Positions 1-8,584 of a stretch of 64,000 nucleotides of DNA are shown piece by piece. The translations under genes were made by a program, and so were the position numbers. Where the stretch lies: contig JALEZZ010000008.1 of assembly GCA_022773585.1 (NCBI GenBank), positions 62,001-126,000 of the forward strand, given 5' to 3'. Numbering within the stretch: position 1 is the stretch's first letter; the number at the start of each line of letters is the position of its first letter. Source of the DNA: Selenomonas sp. GTDB taxonomy: Bacteria; Bacillota; Negativicutes; Selenomonadales; Selenomonadaceae. The notes beneath the pieces are model-generated. The model did not search any database. It worked only from the letters and a program-made list of their open reading frames with translations, and had not been told where the DNA came from.

Positions 1-246
1 CGGGCAGGCCGCGGCATCAAAGCCGTCCATCTCCGCCAGCCGCTCGATGCCCGCACGGAAATCCGCGATGCGCCCGTCGAGCTCGTCGTCGACCGGCAGA
101 TACGCCTTCACCACCACGCGCCCCGCGGGTGCCTCGCTCTCCGAATCCTCAATGACAACGCCCGTCGCCCCGACATCATAAAAACAAGACGCGACAAGAT
201 CCGTCTCCGCCTCCGCCGCCTGAATGCTGACTTCCGCCCACTTCAA
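1..246 (-). CDS. prmA: Ribosomal protein L11 methyltransferase, N-terminal part (cut by window start)
   Basis: The first 82 codons are visible; the rest lies beyond position 1. The peptide starts MKWAEVSIQAAEAETDL and continues with DVGATGVVIED, the usual N-terminal substrate-recognition domain of PrmA, which methylates lysines and the N-terminus of ribosomal protein L11 in the cytoplasm. Start is a TTG at 244-246, chosen because AAAGGGG lies about 9 nt upstream; a nearby ATG is out of frame. It follows dnaJ, the order hrcA-grpE-dnaK-dnaJ-prmA being common in Firmicutes. It has its own promoter at 284-312, so it may be transcribed apart from the heat-shock genes. The catalytic SAM-binding domain is not in the window. 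Confidence 0.88.
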   Translation of the reverse strand, partial: MKWAEVSIQAAEAETDLVASCFYDVGATGVVIEDSESEAPAGRVVVKAYLPVDDELDGRIADFRAGIERLAEMDGFDAAACP

Positions 247-283
247 TGCACATGGCCCCTTTCTTCAAATGCGTTTGCTTCCT

Positions 284-312
284 ATCATAGCAAAAGAACG
301 GAAGCACCGCAA
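284..312 (-). promoter_or_regulatory. Sigma-A-type promoter of prmA
   Basis: On the minus strand TTGCGG (307-312) is followed after 17 nt by TATGAT (284-289). The prmA start codon lies about 40 nt downstream. Confidence 0.6.
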
Positions 313-370
313 CTCTTCTTGCTCCAGTAACGAAATCGCCGAAACATTCAACTGTCTCGGCGGATTTTCA

Positions 371-400
371 TTGACGCAAAAACGCGTCTGGTCGTATACT
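371..400 (+). promoter_or_regulatory. Possible plus-strand promoter in the prmA-dnaJ gap
   Basis: TTGACG (371-376), 18 nt, TATACT (395-400). It points toward a small ORF at 531-608 and the hairpin at 569-606. No established gene lies on this strand, so function is uncertain. Confidence 0.3.
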
Positions 401-530
401 GTTGTCATCGGGGAATTTTGCCCCAAAGCGAACACATCCGTCTTGGTCTGCCTGTCAATGCGCAAATACCCACTTCTCACTCTATCGCGCCATCCATTTG
501 GCAATATGTTTTGGAAGCGAGGTGATGCGT

Positions 531-608
531 ATGCAGGCATCCAAGGTTCAAGAAAGAAACCGGACAGCAAAAAAGGCCACTCTCCGTCCAAAGATAATGA
601 CCTTTTGA
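531..608 (+). CDS. Possible 25-residue basic peptide
   Basis: ATG at 531 is preceded by GAGGTG with 6 nt spacing and a promoter-like sequence at 371-400. The peptide begins MQASKVQERNRTAKK and is rich in Lys and Arg. No family is recognised. Its end overlaps the bidirectional hairpin at 569-606, and it lies antisense to the candidate small RNA. It could equally be a chance ORF. Confidence 0.2.
   Translation: MQASKVQERNRTAKKATLRPKIMTF
569..606 (-). terminator. Intrinsic terminator of the candidate small RNA
   Basis: Minus-strand stem AAAAGGTCA (598-606) pairs with TGGCCTTTT (571-579) with one G-U pair, and runs into six T residues. On the plus strand the same hairpin is followed by only TTTT, so it may work weakly in both directions. 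Confidence 0.55.
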
Positions 609-664
609 GCTAAACACCCATTTGCGTTATTGTCGGCGGACCTGCGGATTGCGGTTCGCTCTTT
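569..664 (-). ncRNA. Candidate small RNA between dnaJ and prmA
   Basis: A strong promoter (671-699) and a terminator-like hairpin with T-tract (569-606) bracket about 95 nt with no convincing ORF on the minus strand. The predicted transcript starts near 664 and contains GAGC and GCTC ends that could close a long stem before the terminator. It does not show the conserved SRP RNA, tmRNA or RNase P motifs. The whole 247-748 interval otherwise holds only the prmA promoter and a weak plus-strand unit. Alternatively it is an attenuated leader of prmA. Confidence 0.35.
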
Positions 665-670
665 TCTTTT

Positions 671-699
671 ATTATACTTGTGAAAAACCTTTTCATCAA
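671..699 (-). promoter_or_regulatory. Strong sigma-A-type promoter, no ORF downstream
   Basis: TTGATG (694-699), 17 nt, TATAAT (671-676) on the minus strand, about 50 nt past the dnaJ stop codon. It would drive the candidate RNA at 569-664. Confidence 0.5.
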
Positions 700-748
700 G
701 AAATGCGCCCGCACATTCTCCATCGAATCTGCTGGCGCATTTTCTTGC

Positions 749-1933
749 TTACTTGAAAAGCTTCTTCAAGTTGTCGAGAAAGCTTTTCTTTTCAGGGTTG
801 ACTTTGTCGCCGCTGAGTTCGCCGAACTCGCGCAGGAGGTCTTTCTGCTTCGAGCTGAGGTTCTGCGGCGTGAGGACTTTGACGACGACGTGTTCGTCGC
901 CGCGGCCCGAGCCGCGCAGGAATGGGATGCCGCGGTTCCTGAGGCGCATGATCTTGCCGCTCTGCGTGCCAGCCGGCACTTTCATATCGACGGGGCCGTC
1001 GAGCGTCGGGACCTGCACCGTGCCGCCGAGCGCGGCCTCGACGAACGAGACCGGCACTTCGACGATGACGTCGTTGCCCTGGCGCTTGAAGAACTTGTGC
1101 TGCTTGATGAAGATGTAGACGTAGAGGTCGCCGTAGCCGCCGCCATTCGTGCCAGCTTCGCCGTGACCCGAGACGCGCAGGCGCGTGCCGTTGTCGACGC
1201 CCTTCGGAATCGTGACCTTGACGGTATGATTCGCGCGCTTCTTGCCCGTGCCGTGACAGTCGTGGCAGGGGTTTTTGACGATCTTGCCCGTGCCGTGGCA
1301 GCGGTTGCATGTCGTCTCGTTCATCATCTGGCCGAACGGCGTGCTATGCACCGTGCGGCGCGTGCCGGTGCCGTGGCAGTCTGGGCACGTCTCGGGACTC
1401 GAGCCTGCCGCCGCGCCGCTGCCATGGCACGTCGGGCACTCTTCCATGCGCGGAATCGAGAGCTCGACCTCTTTGCCGAATGCCGCTTCCTCGAACGTGA
1501 GCTCGAGGTCATAGCGGATGTCGGCACCGCGCTCGGCGACTGGGCCGCGCGAGCGAGAACTGCGCCCCGCGCCACCGCCGAAGAACATGTCGAAGATGTC
1601 GCCGAAGCCCTCGGCACCGCCGCCGCCAAAGCCGCCGAATCCTCCAAAGCCGCCCTGGCCGCCAAAACCGCTGAAGCCGCCGGCTCCGCCAGCACCACCG
1701 GCGTTTGCTGCGTCAAAGCCGAAGCGGTCATACTGCGCGCGCTTCTTTGGATCTTTGAGGATGTCATAGGCGATATTGACTTCCTTCATCTTCTCTTCTG
1801 CGGCCTTCGGATTGTCGCGGTTGAGGTCCGGATGATACTTGCGCGCCAATTTCCGATAGGCCTTCTTGATGTCAGCATCGGAAGCATCCCTGCTGATCCC
1901 GAGGACCTCATATAAATCGCGTTGTTCGCTCAC
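749..1933 (-). CDS. dnaJ: Chaperone DnaJ (Hsp40)
   Basis: Cochaperone that stimulates DnaK ATPase and delivers unfolded clients in the cytoplasm. The 394-residue protein has the full type-I layout: J domain with HPD at 34-36, a long Gly/Phe region, four CxxCxGxG-type zinc repeats ([32 protein letters not shown]) and a C-terminal client-binding domain. The GTG at 1931-1933 is chosen as start because AAAGGTGG lies just upstream and the protein then begins [12 protein letters not shown] as in orthologues; a further 20 in-frame codons upstream include an intergenic hairpin. It lies 82 nt downstream of dnaK. Confidence 0.95.
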   Translation of the reverse strand: MSEQRDLYEVLGISRDASDADIKKAYRKLARKYHPDLNRDNPKAAEEKMKEVNIAYDILKDPKKRAQYDRFGFDAANAGGAGGAGGFSGFGGQGGFGGFGGFGGGGAEGFGDIFDMFFGGGAGRSSRSRGPVAERGADIRYDLELTFEEAAFGKEVELSIPRMEECPTCHGSGAAAGSSPETCPDCHGTGTRRTVHSTPFGQMMNETTCNRCHGTGKIVKNPCHDCHGTGKKRANHTVKVTIPKGVDNGTRLRVSGHGEAGTNGGGYGDLYVYIFIKQHKFFKRQGNDVIVEVPVSFVEAALGGTVQVPTLDGPVDMKVPAGTQSGKIMRLRNRGIPFLRGSGRGDEHVVVKVLTPQNLSSKQKDLLREFGELSGDKVNPEKKSFLDNLKKLFK

Positions 1934-1960
1934 TTTTACCACCTTTGCCTGTATAGCGCA

Positions 1961-1994
1961 AGTGGTTCGTGCCATGAACATGGCGCGAACCACT
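1961..1994 (-). other. Hairpin between dnaK and dnaJ
   Basis: A 15-bp inverted repeat with one G-U pair: AGTGGTTCGCGCCAT-type arms at 1961-1975 and 1980-1994 around the loop GAAC. No T-tract follows on the minus strand, so it is not a standard terminator. It may act as an mRNA processing or stabilising element that sets the dnaK:dnaJ ratio. Confidence 0.6.
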
Positions 1995-2015
1995 CACATC
2001 CTTCAACCGAATGAT

Positions 2016-3890
2016 TTATTTCTTGTCATTGACATCCGTGTACTCGGCATCGACGACGTCATCGTCGTCCTTCTTTGCCGAGGACGCGCCGCCCTGGGCA
2101 CCCGGCTGCGGGCCAGCCTGTGCGCCTGCGCCGGCACCCGGAGCGCCCTGTGCGCCAGCTGCCTGATAAGCTGCTGCGCTGAGCTCGTAGAGCGGCTTCT
2201 GGAGCTCTTCGGTCGCCTTCTTGATGGCTTCCGTGTCGCCGCCCTTCAGCGTCTCCTTGAGGTGGTCGATGGCTTTCTGGACTGCATCGACTTTCGCCTT
2301 GTCGGCCTTGTCGCCGAGATCTTTGATCGTCTTTTCTGCCTGATATGCAAGGGCTTCGCCGTTGTTCTTCGTGTCGATCTCGTCCTTGCGCTTCTTGTCC
2401 TCAGCCTCATGCGCCTTGGCTTCTTTGACCATGCGATCGATGTCCTCTTTGCTCATGCCGCTGTCGGACTGAATCGTGATCTTCTGCTCTTTGCCCGTGC
2501 CGAGGTCTTTTGCCGAGACGTGCACGATGCCGTTGGCATCGATGTCGAACTTGACTTCGATGCGAGGCACTCCGCGCGGTGCCGGCGGGATGTCGGAGAG
2601 CTCGAAGCGGCCGAGCGTCTTGTTATCGGCTGCCATCTCGCGCTCGCCCTGCAGGACGTGGATGTCGACGGACGGCTGGTTGTCGGCTGCCGTCGAGAAG
2701 ACCTGGCTCTTCGACGTCGGGATCGTCGTGTTGCGCTCGATGATCTTCGTGCAGACACCGCCGAGCGTCTCAATGCCGAGGGACAGCGGCGTGACATCGA
2801 GCAGGAGCACGTCTTTGACCTCGCCGACGAGGACGCCGCCCTGGATGGCAGCACCGACGGAGACACACTCGTCCGGGTTGACACCCTTCGACGGCTCTTT
2901 GTCGAGAATCGTGCGGATGGCATCCTGCACGGCCGGGATACGGGACGAGCCGCCGACGAGGATGATCTTGTTGATATCGTTACCCGTGAGGTCAGCATCG
3001 GCCATGGCCTTGCGCGTCGGCTCCATCGTGCGCTGCACGAGGTCGTTCGTCATTTCATTGAACTGCTGGCGCGTCAGCGTGAGGTCGAGATGTTTCGGGC
3101 CGGAAGCATCGGCCGTGATGAACGGCAGGTTGATGTTCGTCTGCGTCATGCTGGAGAGCTCGATCTTTGCCTTCTCGGCTGCTTCCTTCAGGCGCTGTGC
3201 GGCCATCTTGTCCTGCGAAAGGTCGATGCCGTTCTCTTTCTTGAACGACTCGACCATCCAGTCCATGATCTTCTGGTCGAAGTCATCGCCGCCGAGGTGC
3301 GTGTCACCATTCGTTGCGAGGACTTCGAACGTGCCGTCGGAGAGGTCGAGGATCGAGACATCGAACGTGCCGCCGCCGAGGTCGAAGACGAGGACCGTCT
3401 CGTCCTGGTCTTTGTCAAGACCATAGGCAAGAGCTGCTGCCGTCGGCTCGTTGATGATGCGCATGACGTCGAGGCCCGCAATCTTGCCGGCGTCTTTCGT
3501 TGCCTGGCGCTGGGCATCGTTGAAATATGCCGGAACCGTGATGACGGCCTGCGAGACCGTCTCGCCGAGGTATGCTTCCGCGTCTGCCTTCAGTTTCTGG
3601 AGGATCATCGCGGAGATTTCCTGCGGCGTATAGGATTTGCCATCAATCGTGACTTTGTAGTTCGGGTCGCCCATGTGGCGCTTGATGGAACGGACCGTGC
3701 GATCCGGATTCGAGACCGCCTGGCGCTTTGCCAGCTGGCCGACGAGGCGCTGGCCGTCTTTCGTGAAACCGACGACGGACGGCGTGATGCGGCTGCCTTC
3801 CGGATTCGTGATGACCGTCGGCTCGCCGCCTTCCATGACGGAAACGACGGAGTTCGTGGTACCGAGGTCAATACCAATGACTTTCGACAT
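2016..3890 (-). CDS. dnaK: Chaperone DnaK (Hsp70)
   Basis: Cytoplasmic ATP-dependent foldase of 624 residues. The N-terminal nucleotide-binding domain opens [18 protein letters not shown], with the phosphate-2 motif [14 protein letters not shown]; the substrate-binding domain and the helical lid follow, ending in a Gly/Ala/Gln-rich tail and acidic [10 protein letters not shown], as usual. A strong ribosome site (AGGAGG) precedes the ATG at 3890. It sits between grpE and dnaJ in the CIRCE-controlled operon, so heat induction through HrcA is expected. Confidence 0.97.
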   Translation of the reverse strand: MSKVIGIDLGTTNSVVSVMEGGEPTVITNPEGSRITPSVVGFTKDGQRLVGQLAKRQAVSNPDRTVRSIKRHMGDPNYKVTIDGKSYTPQEISAMILQKLKADAEAYLGETVSQAVITVPAYFNDAQRQATKDAGKIAGLDVMRIINEPTAAALAYGLDKDQDETVLVFDLGGGTFDVSILDLSDGTFEVLATNGDTHLGGDDFDQKIMDWMVESFKKENGIDLSQDKMAAQRLKEAAEKAKIELSSMTQTNINLPFITADASGPKHLDLTLTRQQFNEMTNDLVQRTMEPTRKAMADADLTGNDINKIILVGGSSRIPAVQDAIRTILDKEPSKGVNPDECVSVGAAIQGGVLVGEVKDVLLLDVTPLSLGIETLGGVCTKIIERNTTIPTSKSQVFSTAADNQPSVDIHVLQGEREMAADNKTLGRFELSDIPPAPRGVPRIEVKFDIDANGIVHVSAKDLGTGKEQKITIQSDSGMSKEDIDRMVKEAKAHEAEDKKRKDEIDTKNNGEALAYQAEKTIKDLGDKADKAKVDAVQKAIDHLKETLKGGDTEAIKKATEELQKPLYELSAAAYQAAGAQGAPGAGAGAQAGPQPGAQGGASSAKKDDDDVVDAEYTDVNDKK

Positions 3891-3947
3891 GATTTCTTCC
3901 TCCTAGTATCTTCAAAGGTTGTTGTCTATGTAAAAAATGGGATTGCC

Positions 3948-4607
3948 TTAGGAATTGCTGACGACCTGCACCATGCTCGGGCGGATGACCTTGCCCTTCA
4001 CGATGTAGCCTTTCTGGAGCTCCTGCGCAATCGTGTCATCGTCAAGATCAGGATTCTCGACGCGCATGACGGCCTGGTGGAAATTCGGGTCGAACTTCTG
4101 GCCCTCTGTTTCGATGGGCTCGAGGCCGGCATTCTTCAGCGTCTCGCCGAGCTGCGTGTAAATCATCTCGACGCCCTTCTGGAATGCTTTGCCGTCCTGC
4201 TGCTCCGTGGCCATAGCGCGGTCGAAGTTATCGACAATCGGGAGCAGGCTCTTCAAAAGCTCCTGCGTCACGACATTGCCGATTTCTTCGCGCTCCTTGC
4301 TCGTGCGGCGGCGGAAATTCTCGAAGTCGGCCTGCAGGCGCTTCAGACGGTTGTCCTTCTCTTGGAGGGCGGCCGCGAGCGTCTCGACCTTTTTCTGGAG
4401 GTCTTCGGCGCTCTCGGCAGCTTCTGCCGCGCCGTCTGCGCTTTCCGCTCCTTCTGCTCCTTCCGGAGCGTCAGCAGTTTCGGCAACGGCATCGGCGTCA
4501 GCCGTACCAGCAGCTTCTGCCGCCTGGGCCTCGTCGATTTCCTTCTGCATTTCCTTCAATTTCTGTTCATCCTTCTTGCTCATTTCATCTTTCATAAACG
4601 ATGGCAA
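3948..4607 (-). CDS. grpE: Nucleotide exchange factor GrpE
   Basis: Releases ADP from DnaK. The 219-residue protein has an Ala/Glu-rich low-complexity N-terminus, a long coiled coil (LQKKVETLAAALQEKDNRLKR region) and the GrpE core with FENFRRRTSKEREE and FDPNFHQAVM, ending in the beta-domain motif GYIVKGKVIRPSMVQV. A TTG at 4605-4607 is the best start: GAGGTG lies 7 nt upstream, whereas the next ATG is 19 nt from it. Second gene of the hrcA operon. Confidence 0.94.
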   Translation of the reverse strand: MPSFMKDEMSKKDEQKLKEMQKEIDEAQAAEAAGTADADAVAETADAPEGAEGAESADGAAEAAESAEDLQKKVETLAAALQEKDNRLKRLQADFENFRRRTSKEREEIGNVVTQELLKSLLPIVDNFDRAMATEQQDGKAFQKGVEMIYTQLGETLKNAGLEPIETEGQKFDPNFHQAVMRVENPDLDDDTIAQELQKGYIVKGKVIRPSMVQVVSNS

Positions 4608-4631
4608 GGAAATTCACCTCTTTCCGCCTCG

Positions 4632-5666
4632 CTACCAGTCGAAGCGCTTGATGATGTTCGTCAGATTCGTGTTCATGTACTCGAGCAGGCTCATCGCCTT
4701 CGCGTACTCCATGCGCGTGGGCCCCAAGACCGCGATGGTGCCGAGGAGTTCGCCGTTCAGGTGATACGTCGCCGTGATGAGGCTGCTGTCCTTGAAATGG
4801 CTGTCGGTATTTTCCTGCCCGATCGTCACTTCGAGGCCGTCGCCGCGGTGCGCGTGCAGGAGGTCTTTCATGAGTTCCTCCTCCTCAAGCACGAGAAGCG
4901 CCGCCTTGACCTTTTCCACATCGTGGAACTCCGGCTGTGCGAGCATCTGCGTCGTGCCGCCGAGGTAAAGGCGCTCTTCCTTGCTCGCGTCGAGTGCGCG
5001 GTGGATGATTTCGAGCGCCGCCTCGTAGAGCGGCTCGTCGGCAATCTCGTCCTTGATCTCCGCAAGCGAATGATGCTGCACTTCGGCGAGCGTGCAGCCC
5101 ACGAGGTTCTTGTTGATGACCTGCGCCATGCGCTGGAAATCTTCGAACGTCGCACCGTCCGGCATGTGGAGAATCTTGTTCTCGATGAAGCCCGCGTCCG
5201 TCATGAGGACAGTAATCACGCGGCGGTCATCGAGCGGCAGGAACTGCAGACAGTGGAACTTCGCCTGCGTCAGCTGCGGCGCGAGAACCAGCGAAACATT
5301 GTGCGTCACCTGCGAGATGATGCGCGCCGTCTCTTGAAAGACTTCCTCAATGCGCCGTACGCGCCGCCGATACCAGTCGTTGATGCGCTGCTTTTCGTCA
5401 TCGCTGACCGGCTCAGGCGGAATCAGGCCGTCGACGTAGAAGCGATAGCCCTTCGACGAGGGGATGCGGCCCGACGATGTGTGAATCTGCTCGAGATAGC
5501 CGAGCATCTCGAGGTCGGCCATCTCGTTGCGGATGGTCGCGGGACTCACGCCGAGGTCGTACTTCCGCGCGAGCGTCCGCGACCCGACCGGCTCCGCCGA
5601 GGCGACGTAGTCCTGGATGATGGCCTTCAGCACGCGCTGCTTGCGATCATCGAGCTTGTCCTCCAT
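4632..5666 (-). CDS. hrcA: Heat-inducible transcription repressor HrcA
   Basis: Repressor that binds CIRCE and represses the hrcA-grpE-dnaK-dnaJ operon; its folding depends on chaperones. The N-terminal winged helix includes PVGSRTLARKYDLGVSPATIRNEM and LGYLEQIHTSSGRIPSSKGYRFYVD, both diagnostic. The second ATG (5664-5666) has GGAGG at 8 nt; the first ATG (5672) sits only 2 nt from it, so the shorter 344-residue form is preferred. First gene of its operon, with the operator 43-69 nt upstream. Confidence 0.94.
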   Translation of the reverse strand: MEDKLDDRKQRVLKAIIQDYVASAEPVGSRTLARKYDLGVSPATIRNEMADLEMLGYLEQIHTSSGRIPSSKGYRFYVDGLIPPEPVSDDEKQRINDWYRRRVRRIEEVFQETARIISQVTHNVSLVLAPQLTQAKFHCLQFLPLDDRRVITVLMTDAGFIENKILHMPDGATFEDFQRMAQVINKNLVGCTLAEVQHHSLAEIKDEIADEPLYEAALEIIHRALDASKEERLYLGGTTQMLAQPEFHDVEKVKAALLVLEEEELMKDLLHAHRGDGLEVTIGQENTDSHFKDSSLITATYHLNGELLGTIAVLGPTRMEYAKAMSLLEYMNTNLTNIIKRFDW

Positions 5667-5708
5667 CCGCATCCCCTCCCTTCGGCATCGCGAAGTGGAT
5701 TTTCTCTG

Positions 5709-5735
5709 TTAGCACTCAGCAGGTCTGAGTGCTAA
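5709..5735 (-). promoter_or_regulatory. CIRCE operator
   Basis: Perfect consensus inverted repeat TTAGCACTC (5709-5717), 9-nt spacer, GAGTGCTAA (5727-5735), placed just downstream of the expected transcription start of hrcA. HrcA is expected to bind here as DNA; in mRNA the repeat can form a 5' hairpin. Confidence 0.97.
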
Positions 5736-5751
5736 CCTTGAATCTAATAAG

Positions 5752-5780
5752 AATATACACCGTATAAAACAAAAAGTCAA
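5752..5780 (-). promoter_or_regulatory. Sigma-A promoter of the hrcA operon
   Basis: TTGACT (5775-5780), 17 nt, TATATT (5752-5757) on the minus strand, immediately upstream of CIRCE. Confidence 0.85.
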
Positions 5781-5827
5781 CTGCAAAATGTCAAAACGTC
5801 AAAATTATTTTTCTGGGCAAAGAAACA

Positions 5828-5846
5828 GCCCCCTCTGAGAGGGGGC
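5828..5846 (-). terminator. Terminator of the yjfB-like gene, probable remnant of a repeat arm
   Basis: Stem GCCCCCTC / GAGGGGGC with a 3-nt loop, followed on the minus strand by a T-rich stretch (TGTTTCTTT). The hairpin and flanking bases resemble the end of the dispersed repeat arms found elsewhere in this window. Confidence 0.6.
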
Positions 5847-5855
5847 CAAGGGAAG

Positions 5856-6041
5856 TTAGGCCATGATGTCGACGTTCGCTCCGAGATTCGGATCGAGACT
5901 GCCTTCCATCTCTTCAAGCAGGTTCTCGACGCTGCCGGACGAGGCGTCCATCGCCATCTTCAGTACGGACGTGCCCATGTCCTGCAGGGCCTGCTGCTGG
6001 TGCATGCCGACCGAGAGGGCCGCGATGCTCATCGTGTCCAT
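5856..6041 (-). CDS. YjfB-like putative motility protein
   Basis: A 61-residue peptide with the pattern of the YjfB family: MDTMSIAALSVGMHQQQALQ, then a hydrophobic/Met segment and an acidic tail ending VDIMA. YjfB-type proteins are small cytoplasmic proteins associated with motility in Firmicutes; their biochemical role is not established. AGGAGG lies upstream of the ATG. A sigma-28-type promoter at 6089-6114, closely matching the one upstream of flgG, supports co-expression with late flagellar genes. Confidence 0.75.
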   Translation of the reverse strand: MDTMSIAALSVGMHQQQALQDMGTSVLKMAMDASSGSVENLLEEMEGSLDPNLGANVDIMA

Positions 6042-6088
6042 GATGCTTCTGCCTCCTTGCTAAAACGAGAAAAAACTTCTCATGTATT

Positions 6089-6114
6089 ACATCGAACGAA
6101 ATGCAAAAAACTTA
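6089..6114 (-). promoter_or_regulatory. Sigma-28-type (FliA/SigD) promoter candidate of yjfB
   Basis: Minus strand: TAAG (6111-6114), 14 nt, TTCGATGT (6089-6096). The sequence CTTAAGTTTTT at the -35 side and the 14-nt spacing match the flgG element at 49835-49860. The Bacillus SigD consensus is TAAA-N15-GCCGATAT. Confidence 0.5.
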
Positions 6115-6134
6115 AGCGATTTCGCAAAAAAATT

Positions 6135-6464
6135 TCAGCGGATGAAATAGAGATACCCTGTCGTGATGCCCGAAAGAATCCAGGCGACGCGATTCACGAA
6201 CGGCCGTTCCAGGAGTGCTGGCACATTCGCGTGCTCGCCGATAGCCGTGAGCACGCGGCAGAAGATGAACTGCAGGAAGAGCGCCAGAAGGACGGCAATC
6301 ATGAGCTTGAACAGCACGACAGCCGTACCGAGAACGAGCGCGATGATGACCGCGAGCACGACGCAGATGACTGCGATGACGGCAATTGTCATCGCGGCTA
6401 CGCCAGCAAAGGCCAGCACGGCAATCACGCAAACGAGAAAGATGCCAGCGAGAATTCCCGACAT
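6135..6464 (-). CDS. Small hydrophobic membrane protein, unknown function
   Basis: 109 residues, almost wholly hydrophobic: three or four predicted membrane helices (about 5-30, 32-55, 55-75 and 88-108), separated by a short polar loop with EHANVPALLERP. GGAGG precedes the ATG (GTTGGAGGCGCATTGAA). No family is recognised. It follows the LPS genes on the same strand, 66 nt past the stop of the alkaline-phosphatase-superfamily gene's neighbour, and precedes the yjfB unit; no functional link is evident. Confidence 0.6.
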   Translation of the reverse strand: MSGILAGIFLVCVIAVLAFAGVAAMTIAVIAVICVVLAVIIALVLGTAVVLFKLMIAVLLALFLQFIFCRVLTAIGEHANVPALLERPFVNRVAWILSGITTGYLYFIR

Positions 6465-6530
6465 TTCAATGCGCCTCCAACCAAATTCGTTTTAACAAGT
6501 TCAATCATCTTTCAGTTCCATTTTACTCGC

Positions 6531-8564
6531 TCATCCCCATTTCTGCAAGCACGCTTCCGGATGACGTGCAATCCAGCCCGTCACAGCCTCGAGCGATACG
6601 CGTTCCGCCGCGTAGCGGACGCCATCCGCATCCTCGTGCATTGGAAGAGGCTCTGCCGTGACATCGAGCGGCTGCCAGCGCCGGTCGCCCGACGGCCCGA
6701 TGGCGTTTTCGTCAAGCCAGTGATACGGCGTCACGACATGGTCGATGTGCTCCGTCAGCGGCTGGAAATACGCGTAGTACTCGAAGCCCCCTGGCGCGAT
6801 GAGTTCGTAAATCGTCGGCGCGATGTTCATGTGGCTGCCGATCGTATTGCCCGCAAGAATGCTCTGGTCGATGTCTGGATGGAGCATCATGAACGACGTA
6901 CAGAACTGTTCGCGCAGCGTCAGTTCCTTTCGCGCGAGCGTGTCGCCCGGATGGAGCGGGATGTGCGCATGGTCGCCCGTTACGACGAACAGGCTGTCGG
7001 GATACGCTTTGCGCATGCGCTCGATGAACGTCGTGATCGCACGGTCAGAATACCAGAACGTGCCGAGCATCTTCTGGAGCTTCTCGCTCTTTTTCACGGC
7101 CTCCGAGACATCCGGCATGACGGCCTCCGTGTCAAAGCCCGTCGTCTCGAGCGGAATCTGGTACGGGCCGTGGTTCGATGTCGTGTAGACGAAATGGAAC
7201 GTCGGTGTGTCGTCGATGTTCTCGATGAGCTCTGCCGCATGCTCGAGGAAGATGTGATCGTAGACGCCGACCCAGGTGCGCGGAGCATCCAGCGGACAGA
7301 ACTCCGTCGCGCCCATGACTTTGTCGAAGCCAACCGCGGGACCGTACTTGTCGAAATTGCCATACGTCGGGTTGCCGCCATACCAGTAAATCGACTGGTA
7401 GCCGAGCTTTGCGAGCTGGCGCGGCAGCGTCACATCGAGCCCGCCGCGCCAGAAATCCTCGCGCTCGTTGAGCTCGAGGCGCGCGTCGAAAATCCCCGTC
7501 ATGAGGCTCACGATGGCCGGGCGCGAAACCATGCCGGCTGGCAGGAAATTCGAGAGCGAGGCCGTATGCGCCTCGGCCCGCAGCCGCTTCGCGCCATCCA
7601 TGATATGGTAGTCGCTATAAACCTCATCAAGCGGCATCTGCGAATAGCTTTCGCCGACAATCAAAAAGATATGGCGCGGCTTCCGGATGCGCGCCCCCTT
7701 TGCATGGCGCACGAAAGCGTCGGCGGGCGACGGCATGGCCTGCCATTTTCCCTGCGCGGCCTCCGGCACGATGCGGTCAATGGCCGCCGCATCTTCTTCA
7801 TCCGTATGCGAGAGCAGGCCCGCGAGTGGATGCTGCCAGACCATCTCGAGCGCCACGAGGTCATCGACCGTCGCACGCGCCATGAAGACATCTTTTTTCA
7901 CGATGGCTGGGATCTCATCCCACTCCGGCTTGTCGCGATGCACGAGTGTCCCGCCGAAACGCAGCCAATAAAAGAGCAACACAGCGAGGACGAATACGAC
8001 GGCATTAACCGTCCACTGCACCGGCCCCGTCATGACTTCCGGGTATGAAACCTGCGGGATGGCTAGGAGCGCAGAAATCAGCACGGCCACAACTGCCAGC
8101 ACCGGAACATAACTCAAAAGCACGAACGCGCCGTGATCCTCATGGAAGAAAATATCGACGAAATTATGCTTCTCCGCCTTGCGCCCGAGCCAGAGCGTCT
8201 CATTAAAATTATCGTGGAAGTGGTGGTAAAAAATCATGCGTCCCACAAATGCCGTGTACAACACCAGCGCATAAAGCATCCCGCCCAAGAGACGCACGGT
8301 ATCGCTGATGGCATAATACGTCGGCAAAAACGCCCCAGGCAAGCTTACGAGCACCATCGACACGAGAAACACGTACGCATGCCAGTCCAACCCCCACCAG
8401 AAGCCATAGCGGAAGCATTCCTTCCATTTTCTCCAGTTTTCCGAAGAAAACTGCTCCTTCCCATATGCCTTGATAAACACGAGACGGAACACCGCCGATA
8501 CGATCGACGCAAACAGCATCAACTTCAGATCCTGCTGAAGTCCTGCAAAAAACAATGAAAACAC
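6531..8564 (-). CDS. LtaS/MdoB-like alkaline-phosphatase-superfamily transferase
   Basis: 677 residues with an N-terminal block of about five membrane helices and a large extracytoplasmic sulfatase domain. Visible motifs are VGESYSQMP (metal and nucleophile region, here with Ser rather than the usual Thr-containing context), FHFVYTTSNHGPY and VVTGDHAHIP. Such enzymes move phosphoglycerol or phosphoethanolamine to surface glycans. In this LPS locus a role in decorating lipopolysaccharide or a glycan is likely; the donor cannot be read from sequence. A GTG start is preceded by GAGGGAG. It is the last gene of the polysaccharide run, 20 nt after the ligase. Confidence 0.8.
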   Translation of the reverse strand: MFSLFFAGLQQDLKLMLFASIVSAVFRLVFIKAYGKEQFSSENWRKWKECFRYGFWWGLDWHAYVFLVSMVLVSLPGAFLPTYYAISDTVRLLGGMLYALVLYTAFVGRMIFYHHFHDNFNETLWLGRKAEKHNFVDIFFHEDHGAFVLLSYVPVLAVVAVLISALLAIPQVSYPEVMTGPVQWTVNAVVFVLAVLLFYWLRFGGTLVHRDKPEWDEIPAIVKKDVFMARATVDDLVALEMVWQHPLAGLLSHTDEEDAAAIDRIVPEAAQGKWQAMPSPADAFVRHAKGARIRKPRHIFLIVGESYSQMPLDEVYSDYHIMDGAKRLRAEAHTASLSNFLPAGMVSRPAIVSLMTGIFDARLELNEREDFWRGGLDVTLPRQLAKLGYQSIYWYGGNPTYGNFDKYGPAVGFDKVMGATEFCPLDAPRTWVGVYDHIFLEHAAELIENIDDTPTFHFVYTTSNHGPYQIPLETTGFDTEAVMPDVSEAVKKSEKLQKMLGTFWYSDRAITTFIERMRKAYPDSLFVVTGDHAHIPLHPGDTLARKELTLREQFCTSFMMLHPDIDQSILAGNTIGSHMNIAPTIYELIAPGGFEYYAYFQPLTEHIDHVVTPYHWLDENAIGPSGDRRWQPLDVTAEPLPMHEDADGVRYAAERVSLEAVTGWIARHPEACLQKWG

Positions 8565-8584
8565 GACTCTCCCTCACTAACTTT

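Noticed and set aside
569-699. SRP RNA, tmRNA, RNase P RNA or 6S RNA
   Set aside because: The candidate RNA lacks the conserved sequences of the first three and is too short for 6S RNA.
680-1915. A 411-codon plus-strand frame opposite dnaJ
   Set aside because: Antisense shadow of dnaJ with Arg/Ala/Asp-rich composition and no recognisable motif.
1866-5735. A 1289-codon open frame on the plus strand opposite dnaJ, dnaK, grpE and hrcA
   Set aside because: It is the antisense of four well-supported genes; the open frame follows from strong GC bias at third codon positions. No ribosome site or family match.
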